From Chitinophagales bacterium (GTDB lineage: Bacteria; Bacteroidota; Bacteroidia; Chitinophagales; Saprospiraceae), in assembly GCA_013299105.1 (NCBI GenBank), contig JAAFJY010000032.1:1-64000 (forward strand): 64,000 nt of DNA. The letters are read 5' to 3'. How positions within the stretch are numbered: the first letter of the stretch is position 1; each line of letters starts with the position of its first letter. This document shows positions 17,026 to 26,552 of this stretch, one piece after another. The notes beneath the pieces were generated by a model, which did not search any database, was not told where the DNA came from, and worked only from the letters and a program-made list of their open reading frames with translations. The position numbers and the translations under genes were made by a program.

Positions 17026-18420
17026 TCAACTTCCACACCCGCCGCAGCCACCACCACAAGAACCACCTCCGTCGCCACCACCTCCATCACCACCGCTACT
17101 ACTTTCCCCACCAGTATAGGCACCACCTGAGGCGATCATGGCCTGCTCTGCTTCATGTTTGCGCATGGGCAAAACCAGTGCTGGCGCTAAAACCAAGTGT
17201 TCAAACATAAAGTAACGCCACTGCCAGTTGTACGCTGCGGGTTGCAGGGGTACGATTTGATAGCGGTAAAAATCGGGAAGAATGTGCTCAAACAACAAAC
17301 GTCTTGAGCGGATGATGAAATAAATAGCCGCAATGGCATAAATGGCCAACACCAATACAAGCCAAAGAACTGGCTTGTCCCTTTGAAAACCCAGGACCAG
17401 GCGTACAATACCCCAAGAGAAAACCATACCATACATGGAGCAATTGATCAGTAACAAAAACCCGAAAGGCTTGGATTGTAGCACATACTGTAAAACCGAG
17501 CTCAAGGTTTTTTGCTTGATTTTAAATACGGGCTTGTTGAGCAGTTGCTTCACCAAATCAGGATAGGACATCGGCCCATTTTCTTCCAGCAGCAATAAAA
17601 CTTGTTGCTGTTCGGGTGAAAAACCTTCGCTGGGGCCTGCCAGCTTTTGCACTTGGTTATCGGAGCCGATGAGCAGGCGGTTTTTTTCGACCAGTTCGTT
17701 CAAAACGCCGTTCACTACCTTGAGGAGTTTTTGGGTTTTCAGGTACACCATCTCATAGGGACGCAAGTTGAACAGGAAAGAATCCGTGTCTATTTTTGCA
17801 AGCACTTTTGCCAAGTAATTGCGATTGAAAAGCTCCAAACCCAAGAAGGCCAAGCCCACCAAAAGGGCAAACAATGGCAGGAAGCGAAGGCCGTCAATTT
17901 GCAGGTAAAGCGGCTTGAGCAGCTGATAAAAAGGTATGCTCAAAAATAAACCCCCCAAAGCAGCAAAGAGCAAAAGCGTCCAATTGGGCAGCTGGGCAGG
18001 TGGGCAGTTCAAACTTTCCAGCATGTTTGTTCGCTCCCAAATGTTACTGGGTTGTGGACCAAAGTGAGCTTCGTACAAGGCTTTGGTCCGGGCTTTGGCT
18101 GCCTGAAATTGTGCATACTCCGCCTTGGAATGGGTAGCAGGAATATGCTGGATGGCCTTGCCCAGGATTTGACAAAAAGCCTGGTATGATCGGGTGAAAA
18201 TCAAATGCTGGTGCCAAACAAGGTCTACAATCTCGGAGGGCGAAACCATCGCATCGGCAGTTGCGGCCAGGTACATGAATTTTTTGTACTCCAAGAGGGC
18301 TTTTTCGCAAAAGTCTTCGGTCCAGCCATTTTCATCGGCCAGGCGGGTCACAAACCCATATTCTTTGAAGCTTTCGTCAAAGTCGAAAGCCAGGACTTGT
18401 TGCCAGGTGTAAGTGTTCAT
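17026..18420 (-). CDS. TIGR04222-like membrane protein with Gly/Cys-rich tail
   Basis: 464 residues from ATG 18420 (MNTYTWQQVLAFDFDESF; an upstream open stretch to 18495 is not needed). The N-terminal ~120 residues resemble glycine-rich-domain/GRDP-like proteins, with DLVWHQHLIFTRSYQAFC. Then come two pairs of membrane helices flanking a soluble helical region, and a tail of SSSGGDGGGG followed by GGGSCGGGCGGCGS. The combination matches the TIGR04222 family, of unknown role. The four tail residues Cys-x3-Cys-x2-Cys suggest metal or lipid interaction but this is not shown. Confidence 0.75.
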   Translation of the reverse strand: MNTYTWQQVLAFDFDESFKEYGFVTRLADENGWTEDFCEKALLEYKKFMYLAATADAMVSPSEIVDLVWHQHLIFTRSYQAFCQILGKAIQHIPATHSKAEYAQFQAAKARTKALYEAHFGPQPSNIWERTNMLESLNCPPAQLPNWTLLLFAALGGLFLSIPFYQLLKPLYLQIDGLRFLPLFALLVGLAFLGLELFNRNYLAKVLAKIDTDSFLFNLRPYEMVYLKTQKLLKVVNGVLNELVEKNRLLIGSDNQVQKLAGPSEGFSPEQQQVLLLLEENGPMSYPDLVKQLLNKPVFKIKQKTLSSVLQYVLQSKPFGFLLLINCSMYGMVFSWGIVRLVLGFQRDKPVLWLVLVLAIYAIAAIYFIIRSRRLLFEHILPDFYRYQIVPLQPAAYNWQWRYFMFEHLVLAPALVLPMRKHEAEQAMIASGGAYTGGESSSGGDGGGGDGGGSCGGGCGGCGS

Positions 18421-18604
18421 GATACGGGGAGTTTTGGGTTGGTTTAAAGTTGCTGACCAAATATAAGTTTTTTGTTGAGCGGGATCAAGTGCCAAGTGTT
18501 ATTTTATTGTAAATTGTGGAAATTTACATCGCTGCCATTTCGGCCCCCAAAGCACCCAGGAGTAAGAAAAATCCACTTTTTTCAAAAAAAATCTACCACA
18601 GCTC

Positions 18605-18635
18605 TTGCGCGAACTGAAAAGTCAGTGTATATTTG
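18605..18635 (+). promoter_or_regulatory. Promoter of tRNA-Val
   Basis: TTG (18605-18607), 20 bases, then TATATTTG (18628-18635), matching the Bacteroidota sigma-ABfr pattern. The tRNA begins 43 bases downstream. Confidence 0.65.
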
Positions 18636-18678
18636 CACACGCTTTGCAAGAATGACTTTTTAAAGGTCTTCAAAACAA

Positions 18679-18753
18679 GGGTGATTAGCTCAGCTGGTTT
18701 AGAGCATCTGCCTTACAAGCAGAGGGTCGGCGGTTCGAACCCGTCATCACCCA
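18679..18753 (+). tRNA. tRNA-Val (anticodon TAC)
   Basis: 75-nt cloverleaf. The acceptor GGGTGAT pairs with ATCACCC (18746-18752) and A is the discriminator base. The anticodon arm has loop CTTACAA, and the T-arm contains GGTTCGAACCC. CCA is not encoded. Confidence 0.97.
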
Positions 18754-18764
18754 CTAGAATAATC

Positions 18765-18800
18765 AAGGGGTTGCGAGATGAAAATCTCGTAATCCCTTTT
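18765..18800 (+). terminator. Terminator after tRNA-Val
   Basis: A hairpin closed by a GAAA loop: stem AAGGGGTTGCGAGAT against ATCTCGTAATCCCTTTT, followed by a T-rich stretch, starting 12 bases after the tRNA. Confidence 0.8.
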
Positions 18801-19359
18801 GTTTTGCAAGTAATTTTCCTATTTGATTTTTGGCGATTGGGTTGGAGTTGAATCCGCCTAGAAGTTACTTATCCAACCAAGTTTGGAGACAAGAGATACA
18901 GCGAGGAATAGTTAATGCAGCAATAGCAGCTTCTTTTATTTCGGATCACCAGTCAATCAATTACAACCCGATTATTGAAAACACAGTCGCCTCTATCTGC
19001 AAGGGAGGCAAAAAGGGTTGAAAAGGGCTAAAGGGTTTGTGTCAGTTCAGGAGTATCATTTGACGAGTAGTTTTATAGTATTAGCAGTGAAAAAAAGACC
19101 TTGAAGCAAGCTCGCCGTTGATTTCATTTTCTAATTTAGACCTGGTATGGTTAGGGCCACGGAAAAATAACTTGTGAGAATTGGCAAATACTTTGCCCTG
19201 CTTCGCGGTGCAGTTTGGGAACACGGATTTTACGGATGAAACGGATTTTTCACGGATTTCCAGCATCGCGTTGACCCCACTCAACTCAAAATCAGAGGCA
19301 CCAATTTTTATGACTTATTCTTTTGCCATTCTTTAGCTTCTCTGGCTCAACCCAATCAT
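18801..19359. other. Gene-poor region between tRNA-Val and KilA-N pseudogene
   Basis: A short open stretch at about 18842-19021 on the plus strand (containing QEIQRGIVNAAIAASF) has no family match and no clear start. It may be the end of a decayed gene. A family D repeat follows. Placement right after a tRNA gene and before a phage-type gene suggests remains of an integrated element, but no duplicated tRNA 3' end was found. Confidence 0.35.
19190..19278. repeat. 'CGGATTT' repeat, family D copy 2
   Basis: GCTTCGCGGTGCAGTTTGGG, ACACGGATTTTACGGATGAA, then CACGGATTTCCAGCA and GTTGACC. Closely similar to 36486-36560 and more distantly to 4894-4967. Confidence 0.7.
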
Positions 19360-20236
19360 CTATCCTAATCCTTTTTTTAACCCCTTCAACGGATTTGAAA
19401 CTGGTGAACTCACCAACAATTTCATTTGGTAAATGGCTATTTCATTGAGTCTTTGTAGTCTTTCATCTTGAGAAAGCCCGTCTTTGATGAACTCTGCATT
19501 GAGGTTTTCCAAATTGGAAAGCACAACCAACTGTTCAGCCGTCGCTTCATCACGCACATTTCCTTTTGCATTAGGGTTTGCTTCTCGCCACTCTTTGGCA
19601 GTTATTCCGAAAAGAGCTAGGTTTAGCACATCCGCCTCATTAGCAAAGACGTAACTCGCCTGTTTGGTGTTGTAAATCCTTGGAGGAATAAGATGTTCTT
19701 TTACCGCATCCGTATGAATCCTGTAATTAATCTTGGTCAAAATCCGCTTTACATTCCATTCAAGAGATTTTAGGTCATTTTCCTCTGTCTTAAGCCTTTG
19801 AAACTCTTTGATTACATAAAGCTGAAACGGAGGGCTGATCCAATAACAAAAAGCTAAGGCAATGTCTTTGTGAGCATAGGTTCCACCATTTTTTCCAGCC
19901 TTGGATTGTAGCCCGATAGCATCGGTTTTTTTCAATCCATAGTTTAGGCGAAAGCACAAATGAGTTCATTCCTGCTTGGGTTCTAAACACATCGAATTCG
20001 ATGTGTTTAAACGATGGGTTATGTAATTGCTCCCATACCCCCAAGAATTCAACAGTATCGCGGTTTCTAATCCAGTTTTGGATAACAATTTCAGACCGAG
20101 CATTGACCCGTTTGGCAATATCGGTCAAAGAAATTTAGTCTTCCTCTTTCTGAGTAAAGAGCCTAATTTCAGTGCCTTGCACAATGAATGACGAATTTTT
20201 AGCCGTCTTTTCTTGATTATAGATTCGAGGTATAGC
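19360..20236 (-). pseudogene. KilA-N domain protein, broken by a stop and a frameshift
   Basis: Read in pieces on the minus strand this encodes a KilA-N-type phage DNA-binding protein: NSSFIVQGTEIRLFTQKEED, then TAA at 20137-20135 where the family has a Tyr, then ISLTDIAKRVNA, the FVLSPKLWIEK stretch, a frame change in a run of seven A residues near 19930, then TDAIGLQSKAGKNGGTYAHK, IALAFCYWISPPFQLYVIKE and a C-terminal region ending at 19360. No start codon is visible upstream of the stop. Two lesions make it almost certainly inactive unless the A-run change is a sequencing error. KilA-N genes are typical of prophages and integrated elements. Confidence 0.8.
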
Positions 20237-20327
20237 TTATCAAGCCCTTTGTTTTGGTAAAGCATTAAGTATAAAATCGAGCCTATCGAGCCTTTCTGTA
20301 TGCACTTTTATGATCGCTCGTGAAATT

Positions 20328-21404
20328 TTAGGTCGCTCCCCCCCCAAACTCCCCAACCAGCCCCTCCGCCGCAAAAAACGGGCTTTGCCTACCCTCCAAC
20401 ACCGCATTTTCTCGATCTTTCAAAGCTGCCTGGATGCCTGCTTTCCCAAAAAACTGCTCGGCCAACAGGCTGCGGATGCTTTCGTGGAGCCAATCGCGGG
20501 CTTGCTCCTGGCGGCGTTGGGTAAAATAACCTGTGCTTTGGCTATGTGTTTTATATTGCTCAATCAGGCTGGCAATGTCGGCAATGCCCGCGCCACTGAG
20601 GGCCGAACATTGGGTGACGGGTACGACCCAATCGCTGGCTTTGGGTGGAAACAGGTGAATGGCGTTGCGGTAATCGGCAGTGGCGCGTTTGGCAGCGGCG
20701 TGGTTGTCGCCATCGGCTTTGTTGATGGCCAGGAGGTCGGCCATTTCCACCACCCCACGTTTGATGCCCTGGAGCTCGTCGCCCGCGCCAGGCAGGAGCA
20801 GGAGTAGGAAAAAATCGGTCATGGCGTGCACCGCTACTTCGGATTGACCCACTCCCACCGTTTCAATTAAAATCATATCGTACCCCGCCGCTTCGCACAA
20901 GAGGATGCTTTCGCGGGTTTTGCGGTTGACGCCGCCCAAGGCATCGCCCGCCGGAGAAGGCCGGATGAAGGCTTGCGGATGGGTCGAGAGCTCGTTCATC
21001 CTGGTTTTGTCGCCTAAAATACTGCCTTTGCTGAGTTGGCTGCTGGGATCTACGGCCAACACGGCTACCCGATGCCCTTTTTCAATGAGGTGTAGGCCAA
21101 ATTTTTCGATGAAAGAACTTTTGCCAACGCCTGGTACGCCCGTGATGCCAATGCGCAAAGAACGCCCAGCTTGGGGCAAACAAGCCTCTACAATGGCTTG
21201 GACTTGTGGCCGATGCGCAGGCAAGGCACTTTCGACCAGGGTGATCGCCTGGCCCAAAATGCTACGATCACCTTGCAAAATGCCTTCAAGTAAGGTGGGT
21301 GTAGACAATTCAGCGCTGCGGCGCTTGGGTACAAAGGCCGGATTCAGCATACCTGGGCTTTTTACGCCCCGTTCTACCTTGGGAGTGCTGTCGCGTTTGG
21401 CCAT
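20328..21404 (-). CDS. meaB: MeaB-family GTPase, chaperone of methylmalonyl-CoA mutase
   Basis: 358-residue G3E P-loop GTPase: Walker A GVPGVGKS (89-96), AVDPSS, DMILIETVGVGQSE and the base-specificity motif NKAD. MeaB protects and reloads adenosylcobalamin-dependent methylmalonyl-CoA mutase, whose gene lies at 39.2 kb; mce is at 3.3 kb. It follows the 443-residue unknown gene by 25 bases and comM by one further gene, all on the minus strand. Confidence 0.93.
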   Translation of the reverse strand: MAKRDSTPKVERGVKSPGMLNPAFVPKRRSAELSTPTLLEGILQGDRSILGQAITLVESALPAHRPQVQAIVEACLPQAGRSLRIGITGVPGVGKSSFIEKFGLHLIEKGHRVAVLAVDPSSQLSKGSILGDKTRMNELSTHPQAFIRPSPAGDALGGVNRKTRESILLCEAAGYDMILIETVGVGQSEVAVHAMTDFFLLLLLPGAGDELQGIKRGVVEMADLLAINKADGDNHAAAKRATADYRNAIHLFPPKASDWVVPVTQCSALSGAGIADIASLIEQYKTHSQSTGYFTQRRQEQARDWLHESIRSLLAEQFFGKAGIQAALKDRENAVLEGRQSPFFAAEGLVGEFGGGAT

Positions 21405-21429
21405 TTCATCGGTTTTGGCTGGACCAGAA

Positions 21430-22761
21430 CTAGTCCATGCGGGTCAAATCCAAGTTGCGGACCATCAACAAAAAAGACTTGGCAAATTCCACTTTTGAAT
21501 CAAAATCCAAGCTGACTTTGACGTTGAAGTTGGGGTATAAATCGTTGTTGTCGGCTACAATTTCCTCCAAGGCCTTGCGAATGGCTTTCTTGTTCAGTTG
21601 GCCATTGTTGTCCACAAAATCATTGGGCATGCCCAGGTTTTTGAAATAATGCCCTTCCATGATTTGAAGGTACAGGTGAAAGAGGTCGCGGTCGGGCTTG
21701 GGCAAAGCAAAGTTGAACAAAGCCGAGGTGACGATAAAGCCAGGAATGGCCAAGGCGATTACGTCATGGTCGTTGTCGGCGTACCAATCCATGTTATTGA
21801 GCTCGGTATCAATCAAGGCTACCAATTTGTCGTGGTTGACCGGAGTAGTGATGCCAAACGTGGCCCGCACCCGGTACATTTCTTTATAAAACTCGGCTTG
21901 TGGGCGCTCGCTCAATTTGTGCAGGTCCTTGAGAATGAGCTGGTTTTTCTCGCCATTGGGCTTGTTGTCTTTGGCAAAGTAGAAGCGTTGCAGGCGCTCC
22001 AGCTCTTCGGTCATGTAGCCTTCGGGCTTGATCAGGTAGTCGAGTTTATAAATAAGGTAAAGCAGCAGGTAGGCAAAACCACCTGGGTATTGTTCTTTGT
22101 TGAGTTTTCCTTCTACGGCCTCTTTCAGTACGGCATTGATTTCAGCAACGATGAATTGGTACTTGGCCCCTTTTTCCTGCTCAGGTATTTCCACCAAATG
22201 AGTCGCGTCAACGGCTTCCAGGGTATTGAATTCGTCGAGCAGCAAGTCGTCTTGTTTGTCGGCATTGACGGCCAATTCCTTGAGTGCCTGGTAAATTTTA
22301 TACGGTGAACCGTCAAGGTGGTAAGTGTCAAAAACAATGCAGAGGTTATTGGCCTCGTCCATCGCAAAACGACTGAATTGCAGGATGAAATTCCGTTCGA
22401 TCAGGCGGCGCATGAAACCCACGTTCGGGGTAGCGGCATGGGCAATTTTGGCTTCGGCGCGCAAGCGTTGTTCGTTTGCGAAGCCGTAAATTTTTTTGGA
22501 GCCCTGGTACAATTCAAAGTGCAAAATCCCCGCCTCATCTTTCCACCAACGGATATTGTCTTCTTTTTCGTCGCGCAAGTACTGAAAAAAAGCCAGGTAG
22601 GCATTGTGGTACTGTTCTTGTTCAAAGGCAAGCAGCGATTGTTCCCAACCTTGGTAATTGATAGGGGTTTTGTAAGAGTCGGTGTAACGCCCAAAGCGAA
22701 TATCTGGCTGAGGAGCGGCTTGACCAGGATTGGATTTAAACAGGCGGTCGAAAAATCCCAT
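21430..22761 (-). CDS. Conserved hypothetical protein
   Basis: 443 residues, soluble, rich in Asp, Glu, Tyr and Phe, no signal peptide or membrane segment. It begins MGFFDRLFKSNPGQ, a short amphipathic start common in cytosolic Bacteroidota proteins. No family recognised; the fold looks mixed alpha/beta. Sandwiched between comM (61-base gap) and meaB (25-base gap), it is probably co-transcribed with them without an obvious functional tie. Confidence 0.75.
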   Translation of the reverse strand: MGFFDRLFKSNPGQAAPQPDIRFGRYTDSYKTPINYQGWEQSLLAFEQEQYHNAYLAFFQYLRDEKEDNIRWWKDEAGILHFELYQGSKKIYGFANEQRLRAEAKIAHAATPNVGFMRRLIERNFILQFSRFAMDEANNLCIVFDTYHLDGSPYKIYQALKELAVNADKQDDLLLDEFNTLEAVDATHLVEIPEQEKGAKYQFIVAEINAVLKEAVEGKLNKEQYPGGFAYLLLYLIYKLDYLIKPEGYMTEELERLQRFYFAKDNKPNGEKNQLILKDLHKLSERPQAEFYKEMYRVRATFGITTPVNHDKLVALIDTELNNMDWYADNDHDVIALAIPGFIVTSALFNFALPKPDRDLFHLYLQIMEGHYFKNLGMPNDFVDNNGQLNKKAIRKALEEIVADNNDLYPNFNVKVSLDFDSKVEFAKSFLLMVRNLDLTRMD

Positions 22762-22822
22762 TGGTGCGGGTAGGTTTTGAAGCGGAAAATTAGCAATATT
22801 TTTTCATTGGCCTAACAAAAAC

Positions 22823-24376
22823 TCAACCCGCCCAACCTTCTCGGTCCAAACTGCGGAAATGGATGGCTTCGGCCAAGTGTTCGACCTGAATACTTTCGGA
22901 ATTGGCCAAATCTGCGGCCGTGCGGGCAACCTTGAGGATGCGGTCGTAGGCGCGGGCTGAGAGTTGTAGTTTTTCCATCGCTTTTTTGACTAAGATTTGT
23001 CCTGCTGGCGAAATTTGGCACACTTCCTGCACCATGCGGCCCGGCATCTGGGCATTGCAATGGATGTTGCGGCCTTCGAAGCGCTTGGTCTGAACCTCCC
23101 TTGCGGCGATGACCCGATTGGCAATGTCTTGGCTATTTTCACTGGCACGCTCATTGCTGGCCAGCTCGTCATAAGAAACCGGGGTGACTTCCACATGCAA
23201 GTCAATGCGGTCGAGCAAAGGGCCGGAAATTTTGTTCAAATAGCGTTTTACTACCCCTGGCGCACATACGCATTCTTTGTCCGGGTGATTGTAATATCCA
23301 CAAGGGCAGGGGTTCATCGAAGCAATGAGCATAAAACTAGCTGGATAATCCACGCTTACTTTTGCCCTGGAGATGGTCACTTTGCGCTCTTCCATCGGTT
23401 GCCGCATCACTTCCAATACCGTTCTTTTGAATTCGGGCAACTCATCCAAAAACAAAACGCCGTGGTGGGCCAATGAAATTTCACCAGGCATGGGGTGCGA
23501 GCCCCCACCCACCAAGGCCACATCGCTGATGGTGTGGTGGGGCGAGCGAAAAGGGCGAGTAGTGACCAGAGCTGCGTGGTGCGGCAGGCAACCTGCAACG
23601 GAGTGGATTTTGGTGGTTTCCAGGGCTTCATTCAGCGAAAGCGGGGGTAAAATTGTGGGCAAACGCCTTGCCAACATGGTTTTGCCTGCTCCGGGCGGGC
23701 CAATCAAGATGACATTGTGGCCACCTGCTGCTGCGATTTCCAGGGCGCGTTTGATGTTTTGCTGGCCTTTTACGTCGGCAAAATCGACCTCATAATTGCT
23801 CAGGTTGTCGAAAAACTCATCGCGGGTGTCCACTTGCACAGCTTCCAGGCTGCGCTGGCCATTTAGAAAAGCCACTGCTTCGCTCAAGCTTTCGATGCCG
23901 TACACTTCCAGGTTGTTGACGATGGCGGCTTCACGGGCATTGATTTTGGGCAAGATCACCCCTCGAAATTTCTCCTTGCGGGCTTGAATGGCGATGGGTA
24001 AAGCACCTTTGATCGGTCGCAATTGGCCATCCAAAGCCAGCTCGCCCATGATGATGAACTGGGATAAACGCTCTTCATTAACCAGGTTATTGGCGGCTAA
24101 AACGCCGAGCGCAATGGGTAAATCATAAGCCGCACCCTCTTTGCGAATATCCGCTGGCGCGAGGTTGACTACGGTTTTTGCGCGGGGCATCTTCATGCCA
24201 CTTGCCGCGACGGCGGACTCGATGCGTTGAAAACCTTCTCTTATGGCGCTGTCCGGTAAGCCAACCAATTGATAATAATTTGTACCTACCACCGGATTTC
24301 CACCCACGTTTACTTCTACGGTAATGGTGCGGGCACTTACGCCATATACGGCGCTGCCAAAAGCTTTGACCAACAT
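22823..24376 (-). CDS. comM: ComM/YifB-family AAA+ helicase
   Basis: 517 residues. N-terminal Lon-protease-like fold (about 1-170; SAIREGFQRIESAVAASG), Mg-chelatase-type AAA+ module with Walker A GPPGAGKT (226-233), VLFLDELPEF Walker B and a C-terminal MgChl_C domain with SARAYDRILKVARTAADL. ComM promotes branch migration during natural transformation. Other competence genes in the window (comEC, HhH, dprA) support this role. Confidence 0.93.
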   Translation of the reverse strand: MLVKAFGSAVYGVSARTITVEVNVGGNPVVGTNYYQLVGLPDSAIREGFQRIESAVAASGMKMPRAKTVVNLAPADIRKEGAAYDLPIALGVLAANNLVNEERLSQFIIMGELALDGQLRPIKGALPIAIQARKEKFRGVILPKINAREAAIVNNLEVYGIESLSEAVAFLNGQRSLEAVQVDTRDEFFDNLSNYEVDFADVKGQQNIKRALEIAAAGGHNVILIGPPGAGKTMLARRLPTILPPLSLNEALETTKIHSVAGCLPHHAALVTTRPFRSPHHTISDVALVGGGSHPMPGEISLAHHGVLFLDELPEFKRTVLEVMRQPMEERKVTISRAKVSVDYPASFMLIASMNPCPCGYYNHPDKECVCAPGVVKRYLNKISGPLLDRIDLHVEVTPVSYDELASNERASENSQDIANRVIAAREVQTKRFEGRNIHCNAQMPGRMVQEVCQISPAGQILVKKAMEKLQLSARAYDRILKVARTAADLANSESIQVEHLAEAIHFRSLDREGWAG

Positions 24377-24823
24377 GTTTGTTTCGATTGAGGAAAAACG
24401 AGTTCATGGAAAAATCTTGCCACTCACCTGCATTTCCAGGCAATTAAAAAAGATAGAAAAAGGTGGTGTGGAAAAAATCGAAAGGTAAGCTCAAAACAAA
24501 TCGAAAGATAAAACAAGCCGAAAGATCAAGACAAAGTTAATCTAAATAATATGACGAAGCAAGACCTGGAAGAAAAAGCCTAAAAATAAAGACCCTCAGG
24601 ACCGAACTAAGTTTGGCAAGCAGGCTCGAACGTCAAAACCGAAACTTGGTTCATCTTTTGTTTGATTTTAAGGCCCAAATGCAAGTAACTTGTCATTTGC
24701 CCTGAAAATCAAAGAAAAACGAAAACATTAACCCGCTACGCCCGTTTGAAATGCTGTCTTCTAGACCAACACCCCTGAAGCTGATTCCCGACTTCTGTAG
24801 TGTTTTTTCTTTTACCAACCATT
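24377..24823. other. Intergenic region before fasciclin gene
   Basis: Purine-rich and non-coding. CGAAAGRT occurs three times within about 45 bases (24479, 24502, 24519), which could be chance. No promoter stands out. Confidence 0.35.
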
Positions 24824-25780
24824 ATGACATTTATGAAAACCAAATTGCTGTTCGTCCCTGCAAAAGCTTGGACTCTGGTGCTTTTTGCCGCCGCTTCTCT
24901 TTTTTCCTTTACGGCTTGTAACGATGATGACGATGACGCCAAGTCAATCACTGAAACTGTCATTGACAGCCCTGACTTCACTTTGCTCGAAGCAGCAGTT
25001 GTCCGTGCCGGATTGGCCGACGCACTGCGCCAAGGTAGTCTCACTGTTTTTGCCCCAACCGATGCAGCTTTCCGCGCCGCTGGTTTTGCGGATGAAGCGG
25101 CCATTCGCAACACTCCTGAAGCTACTTTAAAAGCTGTTTTGGAATACCACGTAGTAGGAAGCCGTGTTGCTTCTACTGCAATCCAAACGGGCGACAACCA
25201 AGCCACCAAAATGTTGAGCAATCTGAATGCATTCATCACCAAAAATGCAGGTGGTGTATCCATCAACGGAGCTCGTGTGACAACTCCTGATTTGAGTGCC
25301 TCCAATGGTGTGATCCACGTCATTGATGCAGTCATCCTGCCACCATCAGCCAATGTTGTTGACATTGCCAAGGGCAATGCTAATTTGACTTTTCTGGTTG
25401 CAGCGGTTGAACGTGCCGGTGCCGGAGTAGCCAGCGCCTTGACCGCTGCAGGTCCAATTACAGTATTCGCGCCTACCAACGCTGCTTTTCAGCAGGCTGG
25501 TTTCAATACCATTGATGCAGTTCGCGCTGCAAATCCTGCTGATTTGGCCAAGATTTTGACTTACCACGTGGTCTCCGCCCGTGCGTTTGCGACCAATTTG
25601 ACCAATAATTCAGAATTGACAACTGCTCAAGGCCAGAAGTTGAAGGTAGGGATCAATGGAGCGATTGTGAGCATCACTGGCGCTGCCAATGGAACCAATG
25701 CCTCTCGCGTAGCCATTGCCAACATCCTGGCGACCAATGGCGTGGTACACGTGATTGACCGGGTCTTGTTGCCTAACTAA
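24824..25780 (+). CDS. Lipoprotein with two fasciclin domains
   Basis: About 318 residues. The start is ATG 24824 or 24833. A signal peptide ends at a lipobox-like FSFTAC, followed by Asn and five Asp residues, a likely surface-export tether in Bacteroidota. Two FAS1 domains follow, each with the TVFAPT(D/N)AAF motif and an NGVIHVID / NGVVHVID ending. FAS1 domains mediate adhesion to matrix or glycans. Single gene followed by a strong terminator. Confidence 0.9.
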   Translation: MTFMKTKLLFVPAKAWTLVLFAAASLFSFTACNDDDDDAKSITETVIDSPDFTLLEAAVVRAGLADALRQGSLTVFAPTDAAFRAAGFADEAAIRNTPEATLKAVLEYHVVGSRVASTAIQTGDNQATKMLSNLNAFITKNAGGVSINGARVTTPDLSASNGVIHVIDAVILPPSANVVDIAKGNANLTFLVAAVERAGAGVASALTAAGPITVFAPTNAAFQQAGFNTIDAVRAANPADLAKILTYHVVSARAFATNLTNNSELTTAQGQKLKVGINGAIVSITGAANGTNASRVAIANILATNGVVHVIDRVLLPN

Positions 25781-25800
25781 TTGGAAGGTTGACCAAATCG

Positions 25801-25837
25801 AAAAAAGGCGTTCACATGATTTGTGAACGCCTTTTTT
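25801..25837. terminator. Bidirectional terminator between fasciclin and fur genes
   Basis: A perfect inverted repeat: AAAAAAGGCGTTCACA (25801-25816) and its complement (25822-25837), with a 5-base loop. It can serve both converging genes. Confidence 0.92.
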
Positions 25838-25858
25838 CGTCGGCCCTATTTTCAGGTC

Positions 25859-26338
25859 CTATTTTACCGCCATTGCAGCCTTGCTTTTTTCGCAAGCACC
25901 GTGACAGTGGCCGTACAAATTGAGAGAATGGTGTAAAATATTGAATTTGAGTAAGTCGCCCATGGTATCTTTGATCGACTGGATGCGTGGGTCACAAAAT
26001 TCGAGCACTTTGCCACAATCTACACAAATCAAGTGATCGTGTTGTTTATAGCCGTATGATTTTTCGTACTGGGCCAGATTTTTGCCAAACTGGTGTTTTT
26101 TGACCAAATCACAATTCACCAATAACTCAAGGGTATTGTACACCGTTGCGCGGCTCACGCGGTAGTTTTGATTTTTCATATGGATGTACAAAGCTTCGGC
26201 ATCGAAGTGATCACTGCGTTTGTAGATCTCTTCTAAAATGGCGAAGCGTTCTGGTGTTTTGCGAAAAGCTTGGCTCTCCAAGTGACCAGAGAATATGGAT
26301 TTCACCTCGCGGATCAGTTCTTCTTGTAGTTTCTCCAT
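25859..26338 (-). CDS. Fur-family metal-dependent repressor
   Basis: 159 residues. Winged-helix domain (YRVSRATVYNTLELL, recognition helix), regulatory metal motif HDHLICVDCG with the structural CxxC, and a C-terminal His/Cys cluster (HSLNLYGHCHGAC). The VSRATVYNTLE segment fits Fur or PerR; I cannot separate iron from peroxide sensing by eye. A repeat-bearing AT-rich gap separates it from rel. Confidence 0.9.
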   Translation of the reverse strand: MEKLQEELIREVKSIFSGHLESQAFRKTPERFAILEEIYKRSDHFDAEALYIHMKNQNYRVSRATVYNTLELLVNCDLVKKHQFGKNLAQYEKSYGYKQHDHLICVDCGKVLEFCDPRIQSIKDTMGDLLKFNILHHSLNLYGHCHGACEKSKAAMAVK

Positions 26339-26376
26339 TTATCTATAAGTATTTGAGCCAAAAAAAGGTGGATGAA

Positions 26377-26497
26377 TTTGCTTTTGAGGTTTGGCAAAAA
26401 AAGAGCACAACTTCTTTCCAGTCAGTTGCTTAAACAGGTAGTTTTCTTTTTTCACTAAACCCAAATCCGTTCACCTTATTTTTTTATGCTCCCTAAA
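26377..26497. repeat. Intergenic repeat, family E copy 1
   Basis: GAGGTTTGGCAAAAAAAGAG, a variable centre, TTTTCTTTTTTCACTAAACC and a TTTTTTTATGCTCCCTAA end. The copy at 59757-59863 keeps these blocks; a short piece of the end is also at 46748-46768. The first two blocks form an imperfect inverted repeat. Confidence 0.65.
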
Positions 26498-26552
26498 TGA
26501 TGCTTGAGCGACAAAAGTAAGAAAAATTACGGCTTATGAGGTTCAAAGGGTC

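Noticed and set aside
19920-19940. Programmed frameshift in the A7 run of the KilA-N gene
   Set aside because: An upstream in-frame stop at 20135-20137 and missing start indicate decay, so a functional frameshift is unlikely.
24479-24530. Three CGAAAGRT boxes as a regulator binding array
   Set aside because: Spacing is uneven (23 and 17 bases) and the region is generally purine-rich, so chance is sufficient.
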